26,740 nt of DNA from a virus: the IMG/VR virus record IMGVR_UViG_3300037264_003811, positions 1-26,740 of that record. One strand, 5' to 3'. This document shows positions 15,727 through 24,406 of this stretch, piece after piece. A program made the position numbers and the translations under genes. The notes below the pieces were generated by a model. The model saw nothing but the letters and a program-made list of their open reading frames with translations, ran no database searches and was not told the origin of the DNA. Positions within the stretch are counted from its first letter, which is position 1; each line of letters starts with the position of its first letter.

Positions 15727-16887
15727 TTAGTTATAATCTAGGAAAGCATTTTTTCTTTGAGTTTTCTTGGGTTGAGCTCCCTTTCTAGTACCTAAGTACT
15801 TAAGGATCTCATTGTCTCTTTCCTCCTTAGCTTCTTCCTTAACTATGGTATTTTCAAAATTATCCATTAGAGAAAGGTAAAAAGCCAACTGTTTTTCTGT
15901 ACTCTTGTTGAATTCATTCATTGCTACCTGAGCTTTAGTGAGTCTTTGGGATACTTTCTTTTTAGATTGTGGATCCTCATACTCTACTATCTCGGTAGGA
16001 TTATACATCCATTTCTTAAATTCTTCTTGTTTAGGCTTAGGAACAGAGAACCCTAGAATCTTACCTGAGGATATTACTTTATCTACCTCTTGTCTTTGGG
16101 CTTTAACTCCATCTTCATAAGACCTTCTATATTCATCTTGTTGAAATTTTTCATGAGAAATTAGGGTCTGCTTGAGGTTGGCAAAGAATTGAAGTCCTTC
16201 TTTGGCCTTAGACTTTAACCTTCCAGACTCCTTAAAAGTCTCAATGAGCTCTTCACTATCTTCTGTTGGTATTTCCTTGAGCCTATGCATTTCTTTCATC
16301 ATAGTCTCTATATCTTCATTTTTTGCATCATCTAGATCCATGCTAGCAAAAGCTTCACACAAATCAGCCTGTTTGATAACATCCTTGGTAAGTTCAGGAT
16401 TTGGAGAATTTAGAAGAATATCAATATATTCAGCTCCCTGAGAAACCGAGTTGATAGCAGCTTCTTTAGCTCTATCCATTGCTTCTATTACCTTAGAATC
16501 CAAGAGTTCTACAAACTCCTCAGGACTCATTTCCTTCTTGATATCTCCAAATAACCCAGGTCTTTTAGATTCTAAGGAGAGGGCATAAAGAGCACTATCT
16601 GAGTAGTCTTTATACTTATCTCCTGTTATATCATCTTCACTGGATTCATCTTCCTTCTCTGGAAGATCTGATTTACCTTCTTCTGAGTCCTCTTCTTCCT
16701 CCTCTTCTGGTTCTTGGTTAAATTTGTTAACCCCAGGTTTAGGAATAGAGATGGTAGTAGGCCCTTCTTGAACCTCTGGTTCTTCAGCTTCTATTAAATC
16801 ATTTAGATTTGCAGAGAACAAGATTCCTTTACCTACTTCAAACTCAGCTACTGGTTGTTCTGATGGGTCCATGTTTGATTTTTGCAT
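15727..16887 (-). CDS. Probable head scaffolding protein
   Basis: The 386-residue protein lies between portal and MCP, the usual place of a scaffold. It has a disordered N-terminus with a very acidic tract (about 59-87, EEEEEEDSEEG and DESSEDD), then almost entirely helical charged sequence predicted to form coiled coils (for example 155-265, 320-370). The C-terminus is basic (RKGAQPKKTQRKNAF), like scaffold tails that touch the capsid shell. Cys content is minimal, unlike the downstream virion proteins. A head protease/scaffold fusion is not seen. The first ATG (16887) is used; a second at 16872 is possible. Scaffold assignment is by position and composition. Confidence 0.7.
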   Translation of the reverse strand: MQKSNMDPSEQPVAEFEVGKGILFSANLNDLIEAEEPEVQEGPTTISIPKPGVNKFNQEPEEEEEEDSEEGKSDLPEKEDESSEDDITGDKYKDYSDSALYALSLESKRPGLFGDIKKEMSPEEFVELLDSKVIEAMDRAKEAAINSVSQGAEYIDILLNSPNPELTKDVIKQADLCEAFASMDLDDAKNEDIETMMKEMHRLKEIPTEDSEELIETFKESGRLKSKAKEGLQFFANLKQTLISHEKFQQDEYRRSYEDGVKAQRQEVDKVISSGKILGFSVPKPKQEEFKKWMYNPTEIVEYEDPQSKKKVSQRLTKAQVAMNEFNKSTEKQLAFYLSLMDNFENTIVKEEAKEERDNEILKYLGTRKGAQPKKTQRKNAFLDYN

Positions 16888-16969
16888 GACAAATTTATTA
16901 CTTTAATTATTGACAGAGGAGATTTATTATAATTACACTAAAAAAAATTGGTAAATGTATTGCAGTTTG
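16888..16969. other. Spacer between portal and scaffold genes
   Basis: This 82-base AT-rich spacer holds a minus-strand T8 run but no stable hairpin before it, so it is not a convincing terminator. A TAAATTTG close to the scaffold ATG resembles the Bacteroidota -7 element (TAnnTTTG), but it lies too close to the start codon for a normal leader and lacks a TTTG upstream. Confidence 0.4.
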
Positions 16970-19558
16970 TTATTTCTTTTTAGGAGAAGCAGGTCTAGGA
17001 ACTGGTTTATTGGCTACAATCTTTTTAACCTTAACTTCATCTTCTGACACTTTAAGCTCATCCTTATGTTTCTTGAGTTCTAGATCTCTATCCTTTTGTC
17101 TCTCTCTAGCTTCATGGTTGAGTTTAAAAATCTCAAACTGTAACTGTTCCCTTTTAGCCTGGAGATCATCATCAATGCTGTTCATATCAATATCTTGTTG
17201 TTGAGCAAACCTACTAGACTCAATCTTAGCTATTAAGAGCTGATTCTGATGCTCCCTATTTTGCTTTTCTAGGTCTGCTTGGGTGGCTAGATTAGCAAGT
17301 TCCTTCTGCATCTGAGCCTGCATTTGGAGCATTTCTTGTTCTTTTCTAGATTGTTCTTCTCTTAGTTTCTGGTTCTTTTCCTCAGCCTGTTCTGCTATGT
17401 TTAGTACATCAGCTCCTGAACTAGCCCATTGGAGCTTGATTAGTTCAGGAAAACTAATAAGGCCATTTTGAATCATGGCTTGGCCTAGTTCTTTGACTTT
17501 TTGGATATTGTTAAAGTCTTTAGAAGAATTTCTGATCTTAATTCCTAACTCAGCCTGGTCTAGAACCTCCCAATCTACTTCTAGGTCAGCTATACTCATA
17601 TCATCCAGGAGATAGGTACGGGAGAAATCATTGTCTCTAAAGGCATTTCTACATGCTTTGACCATGATGTTTAGTACATTTTCCACTATCTTATTATGGG
17701 TAGAGAAGATATCTTCAGTCTGGTAAGAGGACTGAACTATGTTCTGTTGGTTGTTAGTAACAGCAGTGTAGGCTCCTACTTGTCCTAATCTTGAGGGATT
17801 GTAGGACATAGAAATAGCAACTTGGTTTCTAAGAAATTCAAGATACTGGAGTTTACCTGCTATGTCATTTATGGTAGAAAGGTCAATTTGTTTTATAATT
17901 TGAGCATCAAATGGAGTGAAGTTTTCTTGGTTTGCATCTACTACTGCTATTTTGCCATACTTCATCATCATTAGAAATTTCTGCCAACTCCAGTCCTTGG
18001 GTTTGGCACCTTCGGCCCAGACAAGAATTTTCCCAATATCAGTGGCTTCCATTTCATGGATTCTAGCCATCTGGACATTAAACTTATATTGCCAGGGTTT
18101 ACCAAGATCAATAGGTGCTACATTCTCCGCATTACCAAAAAGTTTATTATACTCTGCTCCTACATAAGGAAGTTTAACAACCCAAGGATCATGAATAGAT
18201 CTATGGGCATACGGGATAGGACCTTTTTCTAGATAGATAGCATCTCCTACCCCAATCTTGGTACACTGATAAGGTTCTGGAATCCAAGCTATATCCTGCT
18301 TAAAATCTCCCTTGGTTTTATTAAAGACATATGACTCATCACACCAAAACTTTAAAACTTTCCCATTTTGATTTCTATGAACCCTCTTAAACTTTCTTAG
18401 AGACTTATAGACTATATGAGCTTTTCTAATTGAGTTATAAGAGTCAATATCTGAACCAAACCTTGAATAGAGAGATTTGATGTGATTTTGACCATCTATA
18501 GTTCTAATATCTGGAATATTGGACAGAACACCGGTTCTGGTATCATACTCTGCTATTTGAGAGACCATTCTTGGATCTAGTTCACCTACCCTTCCACCAC
18601 CTCCTACTGAGAAGACCTCAAACATTTGTTTAAGGTGTTTCTCCTTCATTAGATCCCCATACTGAGAGAAGAAGTCAGTGAACTTCATATACTGCTCATA
18701 TTTGGCCCACTCTCCATCTTCTATAAACATAGTGTTGGCAGAGCCTGAGTAGGAGAATCCCATAGAATTCACCAGCTCAATAACTGGTTTATCATGTCTA
18801 ACTCCTATATAGTAGATTTCTTCTCCAGTGATTAGGGCATGTTTAAAGCCCTGATCTGTTATGAATTTAATGTCATACTCATGAAGTAGGTAATCTAGAA
18901 GTTTCTGAGCTTGAAGTTCTGAAGGAGACTTATACTCATTTCTCATGAAATTTTCAATCTCCTTGGGAGTCTTAGACTTTACCTTCTGTTGGATCTCTGA
19001 GTTTAGATCTTGTTGCTCCTCTGGTTTAAGAGAGTAGGGGTCTTGGACTCCATGTCTCATCATTACCTCTAAAGTAATCTGTTCTAGGGTTGGCCCAATA
19101 ATAGTCTCCTGAATATGGGATTGAAGGAGCTCTAATCTCTTCTTTTTTCTAAAGTTAACCCCATAGCCAGAAGCATCAATAGCCATAGGATTAAGGGGCC
19201 GCATTTGCTGTTCCCCTACTAGACTCTTGGCTATTTGATCTATAACAGAGTGATGTCTTACATTATCCTCTATGAAGATTTCTTCATCTTCATCAGGGAT
19301 GTGCATACTTGAATAGTGAGACATTGCCTCTTCACCCCTGCCATTGTAGAGATTGTAGTTTAGTTTTAGTCTTTCTATTCTCTTTTTAGAGTAGTGAGAT
19401 CCATGATAGTAGTCATAGTAGTCTGCACAGTTCTCTACCCACTCAAAGTCATTAGCTTTCTTTTTATCCCAAGAAAGTCTCTGAATTGGAAGCCTTGGGC
19501 CAGTCCAGAACTTATCAGAACCATAGTCTTTAGAGTACTTCGAGAATTTAGAATGCAT
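16970..19558 (-). CDS. Portal protein
   Basis: The 862-residue product begins at the ATG at 19558 (a longer version would need TTG at 19603). The ATG overlaps the TerL end by 11 bases. Portal-type features: an N-terminal region with FEWVENCADYYDYY, an Asn/Tyr-rich LNYNLYNGRG segment, SLVGEQQMRPL (about 113-122; a G-E-x(3)-R-P pattern typical of crAss-like and P22-like portals), long helices with SMSYNPSRLGQVG..., and a C-terminal Lys/Glu/Gln-rich coiled coil (about 700-840) like the barrel of long portals. The size and position directly after TerL support it. It would form the 12-fold ring through which DNA is packaged. Confidence 0.85.
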   Translation of the reverse strand: MHSKFSKYSKDYGSDKFWTGPRLPIQRLSWDKKKANDFEWVENCADYYDYYHGSHYSKKRIERLKLNYNLYNGRGEEAMSHYSSMHIPDEDEEIFIEDNVRHHSVIDQIAKSLVGEQQMRPLNPMAIDASGYGVNFRKKKRLELLQSHIQETIIGPTLEQITLEVMMRHGVQDPYSLKPEEQQDLNSEIQQKVKSKTPKEIENFMRNEYKSPSELQAQKLLDYLLHEYDIKFITDQGFKHALITGEEIYYIGVRHDKPVIELVNSMGFSYSGSANTMFIEDGEWAKYEQYMKFTDFFSQYGDLMKEKHLKQMFEVFSVGGGGRVGELDPRMVSQIAEYDTRTGVLSNIPDIRTIDGQNHIKSLYSRFGSDIDSYNSIRKAHIVYKSLRKFKRVHRNQNGKVLKFWCDESYVFNKTKGDFKQDIAWIPEPYQCTKIGVGDAIYLEKGPIPYAHRSIHDPWVVKLPYVGAEYNKLFGNAENVAPIDLGKPWQYKFNVQMARIHEMEATDIGKILVWAEGAKPKDWSWQKFLMMMKYGKIAVVDANQENFTPFDAQIIKQIDLSTINDIAGKLQYLEFLRNQVAISMSYNPSRLGQVGAYTAVTNNQQNIVQSSYQTEDIFSTHNKIVENVLNIMVKACRNAFRDNDFSRTYLLDDMSIADLEVDWEVLDQAELGIKIRNSSKDFNNIQKVKELGQAMIQNGLISFPELIKLQWASSGADVLNIAEQAEEKNQKLREEQSRKEQEMLQMQAQMQKELANLATQADLEKQNREHQNQLLIAKIESSRFAQQQDIDMNSIDDDLQAKREQLQFEIFKLNHEARERQKDRDLELKKHKDELKVSEDEVKVKKIVANKPVPRPASPKKK

Positions 19559-21911
19559 GGAATGGTTGTTTAGTTTTTCTAGAGTTCCTCTTAGAGTGTC
19601 CAAATGGCTTCATAATACTACTAAATAGGTTATCTAGACTATCCTTTTTAGGGTCTTTATCAGTAGCCTCTAGCATGTAGACCTCTCTTTCCTGGGATAA
19701 CCATAAGACAAGGAGTTTAAAGCTAGACACATGGTCAAAGTTTCTCTGTCTATCATAGGTTATAAGTTCAGAAAGTAATCTGGGAGACTTGATTTTATCT
19801 AAGTTTAAGAGAACCTTTCCATCAGGAAGAGTCTTCCAAGACTCCAATAACCACTGTCTTAAAAGTTGCTCACAGTGAATATTTAGTCCTTTAGACATAG
19901 AAATACCTACTTCATATTTTCTAGAAGGATTTAAAAGGGCCTTAGAAATAGCCTCATAAGGAGAGATCTGAAGAAGGTGATATCTACCATTCATCTTACA
20001 GTACCTAATAAAATCTGGTAGATTGTTTTCTACCATGACCTTGGCATTGTAGTAAATGGCTAGCTTAATGGCTATTTCATGAACATCATTGATAGAGTCA
20101 TATCTTCCTATATATTCAGCTACTATATCATCCTGGGTTCCTTGATTCCAGTTGTTTTCAGAGTACCCTTTATGAACTAAGATAGAGGCAAGAGAAGTAC
20201 CATATCCATCATCTTTAAGTGGGTCATAGGAGATCTTATAAAGTGACCTCTTATAAGTGGGACTAGGGATCCTATCAGGAGGATGCTCATAAACTACTAT
20301 ACTTCCATTAATCTGTCCCTGAAGAGAGTCTAGATTCATAGTTGTTATGGGTTTAGATCTTCTAGATAGGTCCTCTTCCCATACTGTTCTGTTTCTTTCT
20401 TGAGGGTCATAGTGTAGAGTCCCAATACTGGCCCAGATTCTAAACATATCATGAGTCTCAATGTAGGCTAATCTTTCTCTAAGCTTAGCAGTAGGAAAGA
20501 TTGTACTAGAAAGAGTCAAGAACATCTCACTAGGTACAATTGGCCTAGCCATAATATACCCATCTAGAGCTGCAGAGGTATCTGATTTTTCTCTCTTAGC
20601 TCTTTCACTTAACTCTTGTTCATAAGCTAATTCTAGGTTGGTGTTTCCATTCTCATCCTTGAAGTCTGTATCTACATAGTAGGCCGGTATAAAGAGCCCT
20701 ATAGGTTTAGATCTTCCTTCCCACAGGTCAGGATAAGGGAGCATGTTATAAGACTCTGGATCCTCAAAAACTATTTTAGACTCCACAACCTTCTCCATAT
20801 TCCCAGCGGTTCCTATAAGTATCAGAGAACCAAACTTAGTTCTTCTCATCTGAGCCGTTTCTGATGCTGCTAGAACATCTAAAAGATTAGGAAGAAGTCC
20901 TACTTCCTCTATAACAATAACTGTAGGGCCATGACCTACAGCAGCTTGAGGGTTTTCTACAGTAAATACACCATGTAGAATCTTAGTCCCTGTACCTCCA
21001 ACCATCCAAGTATTACCTTCATAATACTTATATTCATGCCTAAATGGAGAATCAAAGTTATTTGGGGTAAGTTTTCCAACAGAGTCATTGGCAAAGTACC
21101 CTGGTATAAATTCTTCTCCTTTACCCCATGCTCCAAAGTGTTTTTTAATCCATTCCTGAGTATGGAAGAATTTCTTAAGGAGTTCAGCTGATTTAGCCCC
21201 CTGAGCTGAGCCTACAAAAACTTCAACCCCTGCAGGAGCTGTTAAGTAAGACTCATCAAAAAATCTCTTACCATAGAAGTTATATTCGTGTCCTATGATA
21301 GCATTTGCAGTGAAATAAGATTTTGCTGATCTCCTACTTCCAAAAATTAGAAGATTAAGTGCCTCATTATCAAACAGAGGTTTTCCTAGAGGTTCCTTAA
21401 ATGTGTGATAAATGTAATCTCTGGCCTCTATATATTCTTTATAAGAGCCATCTGGCTTAAGAAGATTGGGTTTATGCTTCTGTAGGAGCTTGGTTTCTTT
21501 GGGAGAAAGTGGTTTATTATCCTCTATCTTCTTTACTATTCTATTACAGGTAAACTTATTGTCTCCATCAAAACCTGAGAACCCCCTGGCTGTTATCCAA
21601 CCATAAGAATAGATCCACTCTACATCTCTTAAGAGAGGAGTTATGATCCTTTCTGTATTCCCTTTTTCATCCTCATCTCTAATAATACAGAAGTTCACAT
21701 AGTAGTATAAGAACCCTGGCATGTATCTCCAGCCACCACTTTCTCCATCTGAGTCTAATGCCCAAAACCCCTCAAGGCACCTTTTTTCATGCTCTTCCCA
21801 GTATTTCTGATAAGCAGTAGTGTCTGGGTGATATTCTGGATGATCCTTAAATAAGAAACTAGAGATACTGTATAGTAAGGGGAATAGTCTGACTGGGCCT
21901 TTCTCTTTCAT
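19548..21911 (-). CDS. terL: Terminase large subunit (ATPase and nuclease)
   Basis: The 787-residue protein has the two terminase domains. ATPase: Walker A GSRRSAKS (191-198) after LLIF, Walker B VIVIEE (331-336) with the catalytic Glu, and a coupling motif LILIGTAGN (363-371). RNase H-like nuclease: acidic residues in YDPLKDDG (561-568), VENN (626-629) and a C-terminal RLLSELITYD. The N-terminal part with YYYVNF and RGFSGF looks like those of large Bacteroidota-phage terminases. It packages DNA into the procapsid through the portal. It begins six bases after the TerS candidate. Confidence 0.95.
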   Translation of the reverse strand: MKEKGPVRLFPLLYSISSFLFKDHPEYHPDTTAYQKYWEEHEKRCLEGFWALDSDGESGGWRYMPGFLYYYVNFCIIRDEDEKGNTERIITPLLRDVEWIYSYGWITARGFSGFDGDNKFTCNRIVKKIEDNKPLSPKETKLLQKHKPNLLKPDGSYKEYIEARDYIYHTFKEPLGKPLFDNEALNLLIFGSRRSAKSYFTANAIIGHEYNFYGKRFFDESYLTAPAGVEVFVGSAQGAKSAELLKKFFHTQEWIKKHFGAWGKGEEFIPGYFANDSVGKLTPNNFDSPFRHEYKYYEGNTWMVGGTGTKILHGVFTVENPQAAVGHGPTVIVIEEVGLLPNLLDVLAASETAQMRRTKFGSLILIGTAGNMEKVVESKIVFEDPESYNMLPYPDLWEGRSKPIGLFIPAYYVDTDFKDENGNTNLELAYEQELSERAKREKSDTSAALDGYIMARPIVPSEMFLTLSSTIFPTAKLRERLAYIETHDMFRIWASIGTLHYDPQERNRTVWEEDLSRRSKPITTMNLDSLQGQINGSIVVYEHPPDRIPSPTYKRSLYKISYDPLKDDGYGTSLASILVHKGYSENNWNQGTQDDIVAEYIGRYDSINDVHEIAIKLAIYYNAKVMVENNLPDFIRYCKMNGRYHLLQISPYEAISKALLNPSRKYEVGISMSKGLNIHCEQLLRQWLLESWKTLPDGKVLLNLDKIKSPRLLSELITYDRQRNFDHVSSFKLLVLWLSQEREVYMLEATDKDPKKDSLDNLFSSIMKPFGHSKRNSRKTKQPFHAF

Positions 21912-21916
21912 GAATA

Positions 21917-22432
21917 TTATTTTCTTCTCTCTCTAGCTGAGAGCTTACCTCCTCCTCTAATCTTAGACTTAGAATTAGATTCTATCATTCTCTTCTTAAC
22001 CTTTTCCAGTCCATCCCAGATCCTGGGAAGTTTGTCTGCTATCTTTAGGTATTTCTCAAACTCATCCTTCTTATCTAACTTAAGTTTCTTAAATACAGAA
22101 GTGATTTCATCCATCTTATCCATTTGGATCTTGAACATCTGCTCCTCTAGTGTATGAACAAGTTTAGAGTAAGCATCAAGTAGATATCCATACTTATCAA
22201 TATCTAGCTTATAATAAGTCTCATGAACTTCCTTAATCCTATCCTCTTTAGGCATCCTGGCAAGCTTATTTACTTCTGAATCTATTTCCTCAATCATAAA
22301 CACGGCCCAACAGATCTTAGAGACCTCTTTATCAGAGTGAGTAGATTTTAGTTTCTGGAACTCTGAGATATACTTAAGAGTAGGATTCTGATCAAAAAAG
22401 GAATGTTCTGGATCTCCTGATACTAGCGCCAT
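21917..22432 (-). CDS. Small helical protein before TerL, terminase small-subunit candidate
   Basis: The 171-residue protein is almost wholly helical and charged, with long amphipathic helices (about 35-60 and 85-150), and ends in a basic tail (SKSKIRGGGKLSARERRK). Small terminase subunits are usually encoded just upstream of the large one, are about this size and bind DNA through helices and basic tails. No helix-turn-helix is obvious in the first 40 residues, so the call is positional. It shares one base with the upstream stop codon. It could also be a crAss-type head-gene companion of unknown role. Confidence 0.5.
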   Translation of the reverse strand: MALVSGDPEHSFFDQNPTLKYISEFQKLKSTHSDKEVSKICWAVFMIEEIDSEVNKLARMPKEDRIKEVHETYYKLDIDKYGYLLDAYSKLVHTLEEQMFKIQMDKMDEITSVFKKLKLDKKDEFEKYLKIADKLPRIWDGLEKVKKRMIESNSKSKIRGGGKLSARERRK

Positions 22433-22650
22433 TAGAATACTTTATTTTCTGATAGTTCTATTTCTGAGCACCAGTCTGTACTTTCTCCACCAAATGAGAC
22501 ACAATACTCATATTCATCTAGCTCAAGATAATACACAACTGAGATAACTAGTCCCATAGGAAGTTCCACCTCTGGTAAATTATAGTATACCCTATCCCCT
22601 ATATTATAGGTAGGAGCTTTGATAGTAATACTTTTGGTCTTGGGTGGCAT
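22432..22650 (-). CDS. Small SH3-like or beta-barrel protein, unknown
   Basis: I chose the ATG at 22650, giving 72 residues and a start 10 bases after the previous stop. Upstream starts at 22764 or TTG 22773 would overlap that gene by over 100 bases. The sequence has a run of short strands (IGDRVYY, MGLVISVVYYL, YEYCVSFGG, DWCSEIEL), the pattern of an SH3-like or KOW-like barrel. Such small proteins often bind nucleic acid or other proteins. Function unknown. Confidence 0.6.
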   Translation of the reverse strand: MPPKTKSITIKAPTYNIGDRVYYNLPEVELPMGLVISVVYYLELDEYEYCVSFGGESTDWCSEIELSENKVF

Positions 22651-22660
22651 GATTGTGATA

Positions 22661-22918
22661 TTAACTGGTTTTACCAAGAGGCTGGGAGATGCAATATCTT
22701 GCTCCTGAGGAGTAATAATATTCTCCAGCAATTCTTCTGATAACTTCAGTATAGAAAATGGCATTCTTATCAATTATATCTGTGAACCAAATAATTGAAC
22801 CAACTCTGATTTTATTGTTGGAATTCAGAAGCCTGAACTGATACTCACAGTCTGTCCTTAGATTATCATCTGTATCCTCATATTCTCTCTTACTTACTGT
22901 ATAAATCTGATTTAGCAT
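22661..22918 (-). CDS. Small beta-rich protein, unknown
   Basis: The 85-residue protein has alternating strands (KIRVGSIIWFTDII, AIFYTEVIRRIAG) and a charged N-terminus. It overlaps the previous gene by seven bases (TGC TAA with ATG inside). It resembles the following 72-residue protein in size and strand layout, so the two may be related barrels. No domain is recognised. The spacing and reading frame support expression as part of this small-gene operon. Confidence 0.6.
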   Translation of the reverse strand: MLNQIYTVSKREYEDTDDNLRTDCEYQFRLLNSNNKIRVGSIIWFTDIIDKNAIFYTEVIRRIAGEYYYSSGARYCISQPLGKTS

Positions 22919-23142
22919 GGGCAGTTACACTTACATGAATATTTCCCAAACGGATTAACCTTTAGTTCTACTAGGGTGGGAACAACTCTACAGGAGTTCC
23001 CTTGACATGAATTACAAGAAGTAGCAGGCTTGAAGGAGGTTAGTTTAAAGCACTCTTGGTGTAAGAGAACCTTCTCATTATCCCTATTTCTAGTATCTCT
23101 AAGACAAGTCTGGGCTACCACTTTAAGTTTTAAGCAGAACAT
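22912..23142 (-). CDS. Small Cys-rich protein
   Basis: The 76-residue protein has ten cysteines, in pairs such as CNSCQGNSC (43-51) and a C-terminal CKCNCPC. The pairs could bind zinc or form disulphides. No signal peptide is present. It overlaps its upstream neighbour by 13 bases and the downstream gene by seven. The Cys-dense tail recalls the CNCDGL and DCCCC ends of the fibre-module proteins. Function unknown. Confidence 0.62.
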   Translation of the reverse strand: MFCLKLKVVAQTCLRDTRNRDNEKVLLHQECFKLTSFKPATSCNSCQGNSCRVVPTLVELKVNPFGKYSCKCNCPC

Positions 23143-23303
23143 CCTTCACAAGTATATGGTGAATCTGAGGATTGGATAAGATTATGTTTGGTCTTAATCT
23201 CTAATATCTGGTCCTTAATTTCTAGTTTTTGATCTAGATCAACTGCATCTTTGAGTTTATTCTCAAGGGCAGAGATCTGGGTTAGGACTGCAGATATCTC
23301 CAT
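23130..23303 (-). CDS. 57-residue coiled-coil protein
   Basis: An ATG overlapping the upstream stop by one base (TAATG) opens a 57-codon frame ending TAA. The first 38 residues have a heptad-like pattern (ISAVLTQISALENKLKDAVD, then LEIKDQILEIK), predicted as a coiled coil; the end is CEGC. It fills an otherwise empty gap of 160 bases and is coupled to genes on both sides. Role unknown. Confidence 0.65.
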   Translation of the reverse strand: MEISAVLTQISALENKLKDAVDLDQKLEIKDQILEIKTKHNLIQSSDSPYTCEGCSA

Positions 23304-23527
23304 TATTTAACCACTTTTAGGGAATCTGAGTAAGTAGAGTCCAATACAGTAGAGTCTTGAGGAACACTGTCTTGAGGAGTAAACCATCCAGATACACTAG
23401 AAGTGTCTAGGAGTCTGTTTCCCCTAGAATTATTAAAGATTGCTAATATTAGCAAGAATACACCAGCAAGGATAAGTAATACAATTACTCCTTGCTTGAA
23501 GAATTTTGGAACTTTAGATTCTGACAT
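23303..23527 (-). CDS. Small single-pass membrane protein
   Basis: The 74-residue protein has a short basic N-terminus (SKVPKFFKQG), a hydrophobic span (VIVLLILAGVFLLILAIF, about 14-31) and a Ser/Thr/Asp-rich outer part. This N-in, C-out topology is seen in phage inner-membrane proteins such as holin-like or spanin-like factors, but the short tail has no coiled coil. It is the first gene after a terminator, so it may begin a separate transcript. No promoter is certain. Confidence 0.65.
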   Translation of the reverse strand: MSESKVPKFFKQGVIVLLILAGVFLLILAIFNNSRGNRLLDTSSVSGWFTPQDSVPQDSTVLDSTYSDSLKVVK

Positions 23528-23563
23528 TAGAGTTGTTTTTTTTATAAAATTAGAACATATTAG

Positions 23564-23601
23564 TTAAAAACAAAATACAGAGGAGAGGGAGGACCCCTCT
23601 C
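23564..23601 (-). terminator. Intrinsic terminator after the DUF1573-like gene
   Basis: On the minus strand: GAGAGGG, loop GTCCT, CCCTCTC (plus positions 23583-23601), followed by a U-rich stretch (TATTTTGTTTTTAAC). The stem is 7 bp. It lies between the 135-residue and 74-residue genes and separates the chaperone-side cluster from the small-gene cluster leading to TerL. Confidence 0.7.
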
Positions 23602-23633
23602 TTATCTGTATCTTTGAGGTAGGAAGGAACCCA

Positions 23634-24041
23634 CTAACTATTAGACGAGTTAGTCAGAAGGGGAGATAAATCAACACTCCCTTTGAAGGTAAGTACTATT
23701 TTAGATTTGTTTGGATTAACAACCTTTACACCCTTGTCGTTAAATTCTTTTAATGGTTTTCCATCTCTTAGATACACATTTATACTTTTATTAAATGCAA
23801 GTTTTCCAGTTGGATATAGTTTATCAATGTTTGTAGGGTCCACTTTAGGTCCAGATTGATCTTCGTATTCTGCTATGACTGTATTTCCCTCAACCCTACA
23901 ATTTGCAGTACAACCACACCCAACTTTTAGTTGTTGAATTTCTTTAGGATCTCCTTCAAATTCCCACACTACTATGTTCTTTTTAGAACCTAAAGTAAGG
24001 TCTCTTTGAAAGATAAAATCTGTATTCTTAAAGGTTAGCAT
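23634..24041 (-). CDS. DUF1573-like beta-sandwich protein
   Basis: The 135-residue protein has VVWEFEGDP, then KVGCGCTANC (38-47), then a strand series (TGKLAFNKSINVYL, KIVLTFKGSV). The W-x-F/L-x-V-x-CGCT pattern with a closing strand ending in G-S-V is that of DUF1573 (an Ig-like, ASH/MSP-related domain). Such domains are often found in Bacteroidota and their phages; function is not established. No signal peptide, so cytoplasmic or virion. It lies eight bases downstream of a Cys-rich gene and ends in TAG before a terminator. Confidence 0.65.
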   Translation of the reverse strand: MLTFKNTDFIFQRDLTLGSKKNIVVWEFEGDPKEIQQLKVGCGCTANCRVEGNTVIAEYEDQSGPKVDPTNIDKLYPTGKLAFNKSINVYLRDGKPLKEFNDKGVKVVNPNKSKIVLTFKGSVDLSPLLTNSSNS

Positions 24042-24049
24042 GATTCAGT

Positions 24050-24406
24050 CTATTTTGACAATCTTCTAATTAGTAAAAACTTAACACCAAATTGGGATTT
24101 ATAGTTCTCCCACTCTTCTTCAGTCATAAATTCTCCCCAGTTACCAGCAGTACATTCATCGGTTCTGTTCCATATCTTTTCTGGAATCAGGCACTTGCAG
24201 GGTTCAGTACAAACCCCATCCCGTACACACTGGGCACAGGCAAGGAGTCTGAAGTGGTACTGTTCTATCTCATGAATCTCTGGTGTCCAGTCAGATCCAT
24301 CTAACCACTTAAGATATCTTCTTAATAGGTAGATGTAAACTGCCCTCCACCTAGAGGGATAGAAATAGTATTTAGCCTGAGATATAAGTGTTCTTAATTT
24401 GTTCAT
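24050..24406 (-). CDS. Small Cys-cluster protein, unknown
   Basis: The 118-residue protein has a basic aromatic N-terminal half (YYFYPSRWRAVYIYLLRRYL) and a Cys cluster (CAQCVRDGVCTEPCKC, then DECTAGNWG) that may bind a metal ion. The final GEFMTEEEWENYK segment is typical of a conserved small-protein tail in Bacteroidota phages, although I cannot name it. The first 35 bases overlap the end of the GroES-like gene. A membrane-peripheral or zinc-ribbon role is possible. Confidence 0.6.
   Translation of the reverse strand: MNKLRTLISQAKYYFYPSRWRAVYIYLLRRYLKWLDGSDWTPEIHEIEQYHFRLLACAQCVRDGVCTEPCKCLIPEKIWNRTDECTAGNWGEFMTEEEWENYKSQFGVKFLLIRRLSK

Noticed and set aside
16888-16969. Promoter with TAAATTTG before the scaffold gene
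   Set aside because: It lies four bases from the ATG and has no matching TTTG at the -33 distance.
19559-19603. TTG start extending the portal protein by 15 residues
   Set aside because: An ATG at 19558 gives a normal 11-base overlap with TerL.
22432-22773. Longer 113-residue version of the SH3-like protein
   Set aside because: Needs a TTG start and 113 bases of overlap; the ATG at 22650 sits 10 bases after the upstream stop and covers the whole predicted domain.
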